From NCBI GenBank assembly GCA_031367405.1, contig JANLPT010000034.1, forward strand, positions 1 through 22,832: a stretch of DNA of 22,832 nt, read 5' to 3'. The position numbers and the translations under genes were made by a program. The notes under the pieces are model-generated. The model was given only the letters and a program-made list of their open reading frames with translations. It was not told the DNA's origin and did not search any database. Every line of letters starts with the position of its first letter. Positions within the stretch are counted from its first letter, which is position 1. Shown piece by piece: positions 1 to 7,395 of this stretch. Source of the DNA: JALHNI01 sp031367405. Lineage in GTDB: Bacteria > Acidobacteriota > Terriglobia > Bryobacterales > Bryobacteraceae.

Positions 1-526
1 ATTCGTGTTCGCCGTAAGTGAGGATTGAGCGATAAGCGTCGCCCGCAGGATCGCGATGGACGAGCAATCGGCGGCCTTCCACATCCAGCACCCAATACTC
101 GATGATGCCGGAACGGGAATAGAGGCGTGCCTTCGTGGTTAAGTCAAAGGCCAGGGTTGAGCACGAGACCTCCGCAACCAGCCGGAGTTCTTGTGGGCAG
201 GGGCGAGCGCCGGGTGAGAGGTCCAGAAAGGGGGCGGTAAGCACCATGACGTCCGGTTCCGGTTGGCTGGTTGGATTGTCTTCCGGTCTCAGATCGAGGG
301 AGGATTCTGGAAGTATGAAGTCACGGCCAAACAAATCCTCTAGCCACCTCACTAACAGTTTGAGGGCCCGGCTATGCGGTGGGTTCTTTGGCATTTTTGG
401 AATCAGTTCCCCTTCGATGAGCTCGTAGTGTTCCAAATCAACGAAGCCTGAGCTTTCGAGAACTGAGCATTCTTCCCGCGTCCAGCATTTGTGCGGCGGG
501 ATGACATATTGCAAAGCAACCGGCAT
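1..526 (-). CDS. Uma2 family endonuclease (DUF820), 3' end cut by window edge
   Basis: Reading leftward from the ATG at 526, an open frame runs off the left edge (175 codons visible, no stop). The translation begins MPVALQYVIPPHK, then YELIEGELI, a PEPDVMV segment, LVAEVS, TTKARLYSRSG and IEYWVLD. This is the usual order of the Uma2/DUF820 fold, a PD-(D/E)XK-type nuclease domain; the Asp of EPDV, the Glu of AEVS and the Lys of TTKARLY are the likely catalytic trio. Family members are about 180-200 residues, so only the extreme C-terminus is missing. An in-frame ATG at 544 (MGHTEAMPV) is an alternative start; 526 was chosen because homologues start close to the QYVIPP segment. It diverges from the SDR gene. 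Uma2 proteins are abundant in cyanobacteria and acidobacteria, and their cellular role is poorly known. Confidence 0.85.
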   Translation of the reverse strand, partial: MPVALQYVIPPHKCWTREECSVLESSGFVDLEHYELIEGELIPKMPKNPPHSRALKLLVRWLEDLFGRDFILPESSLDLRPEDNPTSQPEPDVMVLTAPFLDLSPGARPCPQELRLVAEVSCSTLAFDLTTKARLYSRSGIIEYWVLDVEGRRLLVHRDPAGDAYRSILTYGEHE

Positions 527-563
527 AGCCTCAGTATGTCCCATCTCAGGGTAATCTACAAAG

Positions 564-1319
564 ATGAGTTTAACGGGCAAGACGTGTTTAGTGGCCGGGG
601 CGAGCCGGGGAATTGGTTTGGCGATTGCGCAGGCGATGGCTCGGGCGGGGGCGGATACGGTTCTCGCGGCACGCTCCTTACCGGCGCTCCAAAAGGCGGC
701 TGATGCGCTGTTGGCGGAGGGCTGCAAAGCCCGGGCTCTCTCGCTCGACTTTACCGATGCCGCCTCGATTGCCGCCGCGGCCGCAGGTGACTACGACATT
801 CTGATTAACGTCGCCGGCACCAATGTGCGCAAGCGCTTTGAGAGCTATACGCCCGAAGACATGGAGAAGATCTGGCAGACGAACCTGCATGGCATCGTCA
901 GTTTAACCCAGCAAATCGGCTCGCGGATGGCGGCGCGGGGCCGTGGCAAGATTGTGAACATCGGAAGCATTACGTCGGCGCTCGGCTTGCCTTACCTCGC
1001 CATCTACGCGATGACGAAAAGCGCGATCGCCGGGCTGACGCGGACGCTGGCCGCGGAATGGGGCGCACGCAATGTCCAGGTGAATTGCATCGCGCCGGGC
1101 TTTATTGTGACGGATCTGAATCGCGACATGTGGCAGTCGCCGGTGATGCAGGCTTGGCTCAAAGGGGCGCAGGCGAATCCGCGGTTGGGGACGCCGGAGG
1201 ATATTGCGCCGGTTGCGGTGTTCCTGGCAGGTCCCGGTTCGGACTACGTGACGGGGCAGACGATTCACGTCGACGGCGGCTACGCGACGACGGCGGTATG
1301 GCCGTTCGAACCGGTATAA
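564..1319 (+). CDS. SDR family NAD(P)-dependent oxidoreductase (FabG-like)
   Basis: This 251-residue classical short-chain dehydrogenase/reductase has the length typical of the family. The cofactor-binding motif GASRGIG is at residues 12-18 and the NVAG variant of NNAG at 82-85. The catalytic set is N107, S135, Y148 and K152 (YAMTK). The C-terminal signature is VTGQTIHVDGGY near 229-240. Such enzymes reduce or oxidise a carbonyl/alcohol with NAD(P)H in the cytosol. The closest named groups are 3-oxoacyl-ACP reductase and gluconate/3-ketosugar dehydrogenases, but the substrate cannot be read from sequence. The start at 564 places the Rossmann motif at the normal distance. No strong Shine-Dalgarno sequence is seen. 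It appears monocistronic, as a 139-bp AT-rich spacer follows it. Confidence 0.9.
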   Translation: MSLTGKTCLVAGASRGIGLAIAQAMARAGADTVLAARSLPALQKAADALLAEGCKARALSLDFTDAASIAAAAAGDYDILINVAGTNVRKRFESYTPEDMEKIWQTNLHGIVSLTQQIGSRMAARGRGKIVNIGSITSALGLPYLAIYAMTKSAIAGLTRTLAAEWGARNVQVNCIAPGFIVTDLNRDMWQSPVMQAWLKGAQANPRLGTPEDIAPVAVFLAGPGSDYVTGQTIHVDGGYATTAVWPFEPV

Positions 1320-1342
1320 AATCCTTCGAAAACCTGAGCAAT

Positions 1343-1360
1343 TTATCGATTCACCGATAA
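1343..1360. repeat. small AT-rich inverted repeat after the SDR gene
   Basis: TTATCG (1343-1348) and CGATAA (1355-1360) form a perfect 6-bp dyad around a 6-nt centre. It lies 24 bp after the SDR stop and 10 bp left of the first copy of the dispersed 30-bp element. It lacks a T-run, so it is a weak terminator candidate. Similar AT-rich dyads lie beside other copies of the element. Confidence 0.4.
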
Positions 1361-1369
1361 CCCCCTTCT

Positions 1370-1399
1370 AATCAACGACTTCTGGCTTGCTCCGAGTAA
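1370..1399 (-). repeat. dispersed 30-bp element, copy 1
   Basis: The core TTGCTCCGAGTAA occupies 1387-1399 on the plus strand (TTACTCGGAGCAA on minus). The adjoining 17 bp (1370-1386) align without gaps with four other copies in the window. It sits in the SDR/HMBD-protein spacer, 59 bp before the probable start of the downstream gene. Strand is given for the orientation that reads TTACTCGGAGCAA first. Confidence 0.85.
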
Positions 1400-1458
1400 C
1401 GCGTAAGTTATTGATTACATTACGGTTATGGTTGAAGCCGTTTTGGGGCGATAATCGA

Positions 1459-2304
1459 GTGGTGCGACGCCGAGATATTTTGACGCTTCCGGCCATCCTC
1501 GGCGCGCAGGAAACCGAAGGCGAATTCATCTGCCCGATGGACCGGGACGTGCATGCCAAGTTGCCGGGCAAGTGTCCGCGTTGCGGTATGGCATTGGTCG
1601 CCGGCGTGCCAGCACCCGTGGAGTATCCGGTAGCTCTGTCCGTCACGCCCACCAGAATCATCCCCGGCCAAGCCATCCAACTGCGCTTGCGGATCGCGGA
1701 TCCCACGCCGGGCAGGCCCAGCCCCCCATTGCAGCTGATCCACGAGCGGCTTTTCCACCTCTTCCTGATCGGGCCGGATCTTGACTTCTTCGCTCACGAA
1801 CATCCGCAATTGCAGGACGATGGGAGCTTTCTCCTCGAGACCAAATTGCCCACGCCGGGGGCGTACCGCTTGCTGTGTGACTTCTACCCGGAACAAGGTA
1901 CTCCGCAAATGGTCGCGAAGACCGTAATCGTGACCGGCCACCGTCTACGTCACGAGTCGCTGGCACCCGACCTCGGCGCCAAGCGAGTGAACGGCATGAC
2001 GCTCAAGATCGAGACCGAACCACCCATACCCATTGCCGCCCAGCGGACACGGATCGTCTTCCATCTTCAGCCAACCGATCGCCTGGAACCGTTTCTGGGT
2101 GCCTGGGGACATCTGCTGATCGCGAGCCAGGACCGGCAGGATCTCGTCCATACGCACCCATTTCTCGCCGATCCGGATCGCGGCTACTTGCAGTTCAACG
2201 TGATTTTTCCGCGGCCAGGCGTACACCGTGTTTGGCTGCAGGTGCAGCAGGCGGGTGAAGTGCTGACCGCACATTTCGACGTGCCGGTGAAGCGCCTGAG
2301 CTGA
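1459..2304 (+). CDS. secreted protein with N-terminal heavy-metal-binding domain (HMBD) and two Ig/FixH-like domains
   Basis: About 281 residues from the GTG at 1459 (a second GTG follows at 1462). The frame is open back to a TTG at 1387, but that TTG lies inside the dispersed repeat, so it is an unlikely start. The N-terminus VRRRDILTLPAILGAQ resembles a short Tat/Sec export signal. Next comes FICPMDRDVHAKLPGKCPRC with a GM, the CPM...PGKCPxCGM pattern of heavy-metal-binding domains found in copper-efflux proteins (C25, M27, C39, C42, M44). Two beta-rich segments follow, each with histidine clusters (HERLFHLF, HEHP; HLLIAS, HTHP) that could bind copper. Metal binding and an extracytoplasmic site are inferred. 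The 3' end overlaps the convergent heme-protein gene by 110 bp. Confidence 0.75.
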   Translation: MVRRRDILTLPAILGAQETEGEFICPMDRDVHAKLPGKCPRCGMALVAGVPAPVEYPVALSVTPTRIIPGQAIQLRLRIADPTPGRPSPPLQLIHERLFHLFLIGPDLDFFAHEHPQLQDDGSFLLETKLPTPGAYRLLCDFYPEQGTPQMVAKTVIVTGHRLRHESLAPDLGAKRVNGMTLKIETEPPIPIAAQRTRIVFHLQPTDRLEPFLGAWGHLLIASQDRQDLVHTHPFLADPDRGYLQFNVIFPRPGVHRVWLQVQQAGEVLTAHFDVPVKRLS

Positions 2305-2941
2305 TCAAAGCGACCGCCGCCAAACCCTCCACCCGTAGTCTGGCCCCGGCTGGCAAAAGCAGAGGTACCGCGAATTCGTAAGGTTGATTGGCGGCAGCGC
2401 GAAAGTAAGCGATCTCAAGCAAGGGTAAGGCGAGGCCATCCGGCAACTCGACCCAAATGCTCACGGCGGCACCCTCTCTCATTTCGGTGACGGCGATGCC
2501 GCGCGCTAATGTTTGCGGCAGAACAAGTTGGTCCCGGATGGAGAGCCGTGCCCCGGCTAACGCTTTGGCTGGTGCTGGAGGCTTTGGACTCTGGGGCAGA
2601 TAGCGGTCTTCCCCGCGAGGCGAGCCGCCTTCCACCCATTCGGCGATGAGCCCGATTTCTTCCTGGTTGAGCCCCGCTTCCTGACGGAATTCGCCAAAGC
2701 CCTTCACCGGGTTCCACGGTGGCATGCGGCGTTCCAGAACTTCTTCGGCGATGGAACGGGCCCAGGGGCGCGCCTCATCGTAGGTGAGGAGCGCCATAGG
2801 TGCCGGCCCGTTGGGGCGATGGCAGCTGACGCAACGATGGTGGACGATACGGGAGATTTCGCGAGCCCAGGTGATGCGCGTGGTGATGATGTCATGGCCA
2901 AAAAGCGGCCAGACAGTGGCGGCCATCAGCCAGCGCCACAT
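2195..2941 (-). CDS. small c-type heme protein, apparently truncated paralogue of the upstream gene
   Basis: 248 residues from the ATG at 2941. A short hydrophobic N-terminus (WRWLMAATVWPLFG) suggests export or anchoring. The heme c site CVSCH is at 37-41, followed by PMALLTYDEARPWARSI and RRMPPW (71-76). This region matches its upstream neighbour (CVSCH, RPWAKSI, RRMPPW), so the two are tandem paralogues. The central copper-monooxygenase-like part, with its HH and HMH motifs, is absent. A stretch near 165-206 ending LPAGARLRVEG resembles the neighbour's LPVGAQVEASG, but the conserved WFDNSPNNP that should follow is missing. Instead about 40 low-complexity residues run into the 3' end of the convergent gene. 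It starts 4 bp after its neighbour's stop, so the two probably form an operon. The tail may reflect an old truncation or frameshift. Confidence 0.7.
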   Translation of the reverse strand: MWRWLMAATVWPLFGHDIITTRITWAREISRIVHHRCVSCHRPNGPAPMALLTYDEARPWARSIAEEVLERRMPPWNPVKGFGEFRQEAGLNQEEIGLIAEWVEGGSPRGEDRYLPQSPKPPAPAKALAGARLSIRDQLVLPQTLARGIAVTEMREGAAVSIWVELPDGLALPLLEIAYFRAAANQPYEFAVPLLLPAGARLRVEGLAAVALISSGASPARRNVRSALHPPAAPAAKHGVRLAAEKSR

Positions 2942-2945
2942 CGGC

Positions 2946-4280
2946 TTACTGCGCGCCACCGGTGGAAGCTGGCTTGGCGGGTGCCGGACGCCGGAAGAAG
3001 TCATTGCGCGAGACTTTGGCGTCGAAGCTAATGTCGAAGAAGCCGATCATCATTTCTTCCCAGCTCTGCTCGCCAAACCGGACGGTGTCCTTAGGATCCG
3101 GGTTAAACGGGTTGTTAGGCGAGTTATCGAACCAGCCACTCGCTTCAACCTGCGCGCCGACGGGCAGCACGAGGGGCTTCTCGAGCCGGTAGGTAAGCTG
3201 CCAATTGAAGTCGTACTTCGGAACGCTCAGCAGAATCTCACTCTCCTGGCCGGGCATCTTCACGCGGTACTGGAAGGCCTTGCCACGAAGGTGCATGTGG
3301 GGGAAGAAGCTCATGAGGGTGGCTTCGTTGGGCATCTTGGCGGGCCGCCCTTCCACTTGGTAGTTCGGGTCGCCGGGAGGGATCGCGAACCGGTCATTGG
3401 AGGTGGTGAGGGTCATGACGCGTTCCGTGGGTGGCTGCTTCGCGAAGATCATCCCGACGCGAGTTTGATCGCTGGAAGCCGCTTTGCCGTTGGGAGTATA
3501 GTGCAGCTGCAATACCAGATCGCTACCGGCGCGGACGAACTTGGCTTGGCCGGGCTTCCAACGGTCGGGCAAGTTACCCGGGGTGTAGATGGTTAGAATC
3601 TCATTGCCGCCGCCGCCGATGTCACTGCGGGGCTTGCCGTCTTTGCCGGTACGGGGCGGCACGAAGGCGACACCGGGTTCGGCTTCGCCGCGCAGCCAGT
3701 TGGATTGGGGGTCGCGCACGAAGACGACGATATGGTGGACGATGGTGCGATCGGTGGGGCGGGCCTCGACGGTCTCCACCCATTTGTCCTCGGTGAGGCC
3801 GGTGGGGATGATGATGTATTGGTAGTCGACTTTGCCTTCCTTGGGGATGGGGAAGGGTTGGGGCGGTTGGATGATCAGGTCGGGCTGAGGAATGTTCCAA
3901 CCGTCGATGAAGGTAGGCGGCGGGCGGCGGTCCTTGGCGATGCCTTCGGGTGCGCCACCATCGGCCCACCTGGCGATGGTGTCGATCTCGTTCTGGGGCA
4001 TGGACCGGTCATTCGAAAACTTGCCGTAATGCGGGTCAGCGAACCAGGGGGGCATGCGCCGGCTGAGGACGTTTTGCTTGATGGATTTGGCCCAGGGACG
4101 GACTTTGGCGTAAGAGGAAAACTCCATCGGCCCAATCTCGCCGCTGCGGTGGCAGGAAACGCAACGCGAGGCGAGGATGGGCTGGATGTCCTTGTTGAAA
4201 GTCGGCACCTTACTGGCTGCCTGGGCGTGGAAGGCTGGGCCCGCGAGGAGGCTCAAAATCAGAGTGAGTTTGGGTTGCAT
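2946..4280 (-). CDS. secreted cytochrome c / copper type II ascorbate-dependent monooxygenase-like protein
   Basis: 444 residues from the ATG at 4280; an in-frame upstream start exists, but 4280 gives a clean signal peptide (MQPKLTLILSLLAGPAFHAQA). The heme c motif CVSCH is at 40-44 and RRMPPW at 74-79, where M76 is a possible axial ligand. The second half has VHHIVVF (H182-H183), LQLHYTPNGK (H260) and FFPHMHLRGK (H328, H330), the histidine pattern of the two-domain PHM/DBH-like copper monooxygenase fold. A C-terminal WFDNSPNNPFNP segment closes the fold. Proteins of this layout are common in Acidobacteria and Planctomycetes and are probably periplasmic. Their substrate is unknown, so electron transfer from heme to copper is inference. 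It is the first gene of a two-gene leftward unit. Confidence 0.8.
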   Translation of the reverse strand: MQPKLTLILSLLAGPAFHAQAASKVPTFNKDIQPILASRCVSCHRSGEIGPMEFSSYAKVRPWAKSIKQNVLSRRMPPWFADPHYGKFSNDRSMPQNEIDTIARWADGGAPEGIAKDRRPPPTFIDGWNIPQPDLIIQPPQPFPIPKEGKVDYQYIIIPTGLTEDKWVETVEARPTDRTIVHHIVVFVRDPQSNWLRGEAEPGVAFVPPRTGKDGKPRSDIGGGGNEILTIYTPGNLPDRWKPGQAKFVRAGSDLVLQLHYTPNGKAASSDQTRVGMIFAKQPPTERVMTLTTSNDRFAIPPGDPNYQVEGRPAKMPNEATLMSFFPHMHLRGKAFQYRVKMPGQESEILLSVPKYDFNWQLTYRLEKPLVLPVGAQVEASGWFDNSPNNPFNPDPKDTVRFGEQSWEEMMIGFFDISFDAKVSRNDFFRRPAPAKPASTGGAQ

Positions 4281-4471
4281 AGTTATCAGTCGGAAGCTTT
4301 CACCATAAGATGCAGGGGCGGCCAGAGTGATCGTAAACGGGGAATCAGCGAGCCACACTTTTTAGTTTACGCGCGATCGGCGGGAAAGGTTCTGGAAGAA
4401 ATCTTCTCAAAATTGAAAAAAAGTCGACGATGAGCTCTAGAGGCGGATGAATTGGACGATACGGAAAGGGT

Positions 4472-4777
4472 ATGAAGATTCAGGATCCGAGTTTGTCAGG
4501 AATCAATTTGACGACGGGCGGCAGCCAGCAAGCGGGCAAAGTGCAGTCGTCGGAGCGGGTAAATGGGAAGTCCGGTGCCACGGGAACGGGCGGTGCGGGC
4601 GGTATTGACGCGGTACAGCTTTCCAGCCTGGGCCGCCAAGTGGAAGCGCTGCAAGCAGATCCCGCGCGCGAGGCGCGTTTGGAACAGTTGCGGGCGGCGG
4701 TGGCCGAAGGCAGTTATCAACCGGATTCTCAAGCCCTGTCGAAGGCCCTGGTCCGCGATGGATTTGAGCCGGCATAG
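4472..4777 (+). CDS. flgM: FlgM-like anti-sigma-28 factor
   Basis: 101 residues. The N-terminal half is Gly/Ser/Thr-rich and looks disordered. The C-terminal half (VQLSSLGRQVEALQ, REARLEQLRAAVAEGSY, then ALSKALV) matches the FlgM sigma-binding helices, including the typical A-x-x-G-x-Y turn. FlgM binds and inactivates the flagellar sigma factor FliA until the hook is complete, then is exported. An AAAGGG ribosome-binding sequence precedes the ATG. It heads the flgM-flgN-flgK-flgL run, the usual order in many bacteria, which supports the call more than the weak similarity alone. Confidence 0.8.
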   Translation: MKIQDPSLSGINLTTGGSQQAGKVQSSERVNGKSGATGTGGAGGIDAVQLSSLGRQVEALQADPAREARLEQLRAAVAEGSYQPDSQALSKALVRDGFEPA

Positions 4778-4798
4778 AGGCCGAGATTAAGGACGATA

Positions 4799-5119
4799 AT
4801 GACGAGCAAGACGCTTTTCGAGCAATTGGCGCAGTCGCGGGAACTACTCACGACCAGCCCGTTGATTCCTTCTTTGGAATTGGCGTTGACGCCGCTGAGC
4901 GAAGCGGTGGAGACTCTTCGCGCGCCGGAGTTCGCGCTCAACCCCGCTGAGGGCGAGCGGTTGCGGCATGAATTGGCCGGAATTGGCCAGTTGCTGAATG
5001 GCCTTGGGCAATGGCTTTTGTCGCGCGGAGCACTGACGCCGGCCTATAACCGGCACGCGGAGCTGGGTTCGTGGCCAGCCGGGGCCTCGGTGCGCGGAAA
5101 CCTAGCGGTGGAGGGCTAA
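4799..5119 (+). CDS. flgN: FlgN-like flagellar export chaperone
   Basis: 106 residues, mostly predicted helix (LFEQLAQSRELL, LTPLSEAVETLR, GERLRHELAGIGQLLNGLGQWL), with no membrane segment. The sequence alone is not distinctive. Its size, helical make-up and position between flgM and flgK point to FlgN, the cytosolic chaperone that holds FlgK and FlgL for the flagellar export apparatus. AAGGA lies a few bases before the ATG at 4799, and the flgK start is 7 bp after the stop. Confidence 0.6.
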   Translation: MTSKTLFEQLAQSRELLTTSPLIPSLELALTPLSEAVETLRAPEFALNPAEGERLRHELAGIGQLLNGLGQWLLSRGALTPAYNRHAELGSWPAGASVRGNLAVEG

Positions 5120-5126
5120 ACGCGAC

Positions 5127-6476
5127 ATGGGACTGTTCAACTCACTACTCTCGACCGCTAATACGCTGCACGTCTTTGAGCGGTCTCTTGTGACGGTGCA
5201 AAATAACGTGGCGAATGCCTCGACTCCCGGATTTGCCAAGCAACGGCAGGAGTTGTCGGCCCTGCGCTTCGATCCCGACGTGGGGATTGCGGGTGGCGTT
5301 CAAGCCGGCAAGATTTTCAGTTACCGGAGCGATTACGCCGAACGAACGGTGAGAGACGCGAACCAGCAATTTGGCAAGTACGACCAGTTGGCGAGCGATT
5401 TGAGCCATGTGGAGCCTCTCTTTGCCGTGGGTGAGGGGGCCGGGCTGCCGGGAGCGATCAATCGTTTTTTTCAAGCGGCGAGCCAATCGACGGTGAGCCC
5501 GAATAGCACCGCTTCCCGGGAACTGGTGCTGGGCCGGGCACAAGAAATCGCGACAAATTTCAATCAGTTGAGCGCGGGGCTGGCCGATGCGCGGGCGAAT
5601 GTGGACGGCGAACTTCGCCAAACCGTAGGCCGCGTAAACGAGATAGCCGGACAAGTGGCTCAGCTGAATTCGCAGCGCACCGCAGCCACGGCCGATGCGG
5701 GGCTGGACGCAAAGGCCAATAACCTACTCGAAGAGCTTTCGGGGTTGGTGAACTACCAGACCGTGACCCAAGACGACGGGAGTACCGCGCTCTACGCCGG
5801 AGGCAGCTTACTGGTGATTGGCGATCACAGCTACGGGCTGCATCTGGACGCCTCGGGAGGGCAAAAGTTGGTGCGCGATGGATTGGGCGAAGGCGCGGAT
5901 ATCACGGCCAAGTTAACGGGCGGGCGCTTAGGCGGCTTACTGCAGTCTCACAACCAGGCGATTCCGCAACTGCAAGCGGGGCTCGATGGGTTGGCACGGG
6001 ATTTTGCCGACCAGGTGAACTCGGTGCTCGACGCGGGAGTCGATCAGTTCGGTACGCATCCGGTGACGCAACTTTTCCGGTACGAAGAGGCGGGGCCAGC
6101 ACTCTCCTTAGCGGTAAATCCCCTGACCGCGGAGCAATTGGCACTCGCCTCGGCCACCGATCCAGGCGGTAACGGGAACGCCGTTGAACTGGCAAGCCTC
6201 GCCACGCGCAAGAATGACGCCGGCAAAACGACGAGCCAGACCTACGGGGATTTGAGCGCTCAGGTGGGGCGCGACGTGCTTACGAACCGTGAGACGGCCT
6301 CAATCAGAGGCCAGATCTATGCGCAGGCGAAAGCGGTCCGTCACGATGTGCAAGGCGTTTCGCTTGACGAAGAAGCGGCGCAACTGGTGCAAGCTCAGCG
6401 GGCTTATCAAGCGGCGGCCCAACTGTTCAAGACTTTGAATGAGATCACCAATTTGGCGATCAATATCGGCCGTTAA
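5127..6476 (+). CDS. flgK: flagellar hook-associated protein 1
   Basis: 449 residues, shorter than the roughly 550 of enterobacterial FlgK, so the variable middle domain is probably reduced. The N-terminus MGLFNSLLSTANTLHVFERSL, with VQNNVANASTPGFAKQR at about 25-41, is the classic rod/hook-family D0 motif. The C-terminus, EEAAQLVQAQRAYQAAAQLF followed by NEITNLAINIGR, is the matching C-terminal D0 coiled-coil helix. FlgK forms the first ring of the hook-filament junction outside the cell. GGAGGG upstream, inside the end of flgN, is a plausible ribosome-binding site. flgL follows after 13 bp. Confidence 0.95.
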   Translation: MGLFNSLLSTANTLHVFERSLVTVQNNVANASTPGFAKQRQELSALRFDPDVGIAGGVQAGKIFSYRSDYAERTVRDANQQFGKYDQLASDLSHVEPLFAVGEGAGLPGAINRFFQAASQSTVSPNSTASRELVLGRAQEIATNFNQLSAGLADARANVDGELRQTVGRVNEIAGQVAQLNSQRTAATADAGLDAKANNLLEELSGLVNYQTVTQDDGSTALYAGGSLLVIGDHSYGLHLDASGGQKLVRDGLGEGADITAKLTGGRLGGLLQSHNQAIPQLQAGLDGLARDFADQVNSVLDAGVDQFGTHPVTQLFRYEEAGPALSLAVNPLTAEQLALASATDPGGNGNAVELASLATRKNDAGKTTSQTYGDLSAQVGRDVLTNRETASIRGQIYAQAKAVRHDVQGVSLDEEAAQLVQAQRAYQAAAQLFKTLNEITNLAINIGR

Positions 6477-6489
6477 GCGGATTCATTCT

Positions 6490-7395
6490 ATGATCAACTC
6501 ACTGAAACCGAGCGATGAACAGTTTCTCGCAACCGTCCGCTCCATCGGTGAGCGGCTGAATCAGGCGCAGCGTCAAATTACGACGGGGCGGCGGGTGAAT
6601 TCTGCCGTCGATGCGCCTGACCAAATCAGCACCTTACTGACGACTCGCTCGGAACTGTCACGGGTGGAGCAGGTCGACCGCAATTTGGGCCGGGTGAAGA
6701 CCGAGGTGGATGCGGGCGAAGGCGTATTGGCGGCGGCGGCCAAACTATTGGAACGGGCGGCGACGCTGGCGGCGCAAGGGGTGAGCGACACGGCCAGTCC
6801 GGAGACCCGCAGCCAACTGGCCGGCGAGGTAGACTCCATCCTTCAGCAAACGGTTTCGCTTTCGGCGACGACGGTGGAAGAGCGCTATATTTTTAGCGGC
6901 AACAATGATACGGTGCAACCTTACGCCATCGATCCGCAACCCCCCAATTTGGTGAGCACTTATGGTGGGTCGAATTCGACGAAGAGAGCCCTCGATCCGG
7001 TCGGGGGCACTTTCGAGATTGGGCGAACGGCGCAAGAGATCTTTGACAATCCGGTGGCCGAGAAGAATGTCTTCACCAGTTTACGGGCTCTGCGCGACAG
7101 CCTGAGGGCGAATGACACCGCCGCGATCAGGGAGGCGTTCGCGAATACCAAGAATGCCGGACTGCACATCAACACGATCCACGCGGTTTATGGGACGGCG
7201 CAAAATCGGGTGACTCAGGCTCTCGACTTCGGCAAGTTGGCCATCACGCGTTTGAAGACGCAGATCGCGCACATTGAAGACGCCGATCTGACGAGTGCGA
7301 TTCTGAATCTCAATCAAGCCACGCAAGATCAACAGGCGGCCTTTCAAGCTCGCGCTAAGATGCCGCGGGGGTCCCTTTTCGACTACTTGGGCTAA
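6490..7395 (+). CDS. flgL: flagellar hook-associated protein 3
   Basis: 301 residues from the ATG at 6490. The frame is open back into flgK, but 6490 gives the conserved N-terminus with QFLATVRSIGERLNQAQRQI and the TGRRVNSAVDAPDQ motif shared with flagellin. The C-terminus has ILNLNQATQDQQAAFQARAK and ends SLFDYLG, the usual FlgL ending, so the gene is intact despite the transposase gene beside it. FlgL is the second junction protein between hook and flagellin filament. Its stop codon overlaps that of the convergent transposase gene (7392-7395). Confidence 0.93.
   Translation: MINSLKPSDEQFLATVRSIGERLNQAQRQITTGRRVNSAVDAPDQISTLLTTRSELSRVEQVDRNLGRVKTEVDAGEGVLAAAAKLLERAATLAAQGVSDTASPETRSQLAGEVDSILQQTVSLSATTVEERYIFSGNNDTVQPYAIDPQPPNLVSTYGGSNSTKRALDPVGGTFEIGRTAQEIFDNPVAEKNVFTSLRALRDSLRANDTAAIREAFANTKNAGLHINTIHAVYGTAQNRVTQALDFGKLAITRLKTQIAHIEDADLTSAILNLNQATQDQQAAFQARAKMPRGSLFDYLG

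Noticed and set aside
1381..1399. Repeat core as a sigma-54 (-24/-12) promoter because of TGG and TTGC
   Set aside because: The GG and GC are only a few bases apart, instead of the required 10-bp spacing, in every copy.
4328..4376. GTAAAC/GTTTAC inverted repeat in the flgM/heme-protein spacer
   Set aside because: The arms are only 6 bp and about 28 bp apart, with mismatched extension; plausible by chance.
2784..4433. Long open frames on the plus strand opposite the cytochrome genes (2784-3596, 3705-4433)
   Set aside because: They are antisense to well-supported heme/copper protein motifs, and their translations show no recognisable domain; typical shadow frames in GC-rich DNA.
4340..4471. 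Sigma-28 type promoter before flgM
   Set aside because: TCAAAA and GTCGACGA are present, but their spacing is about 9 bp rather than 15, so the match is not convincing.
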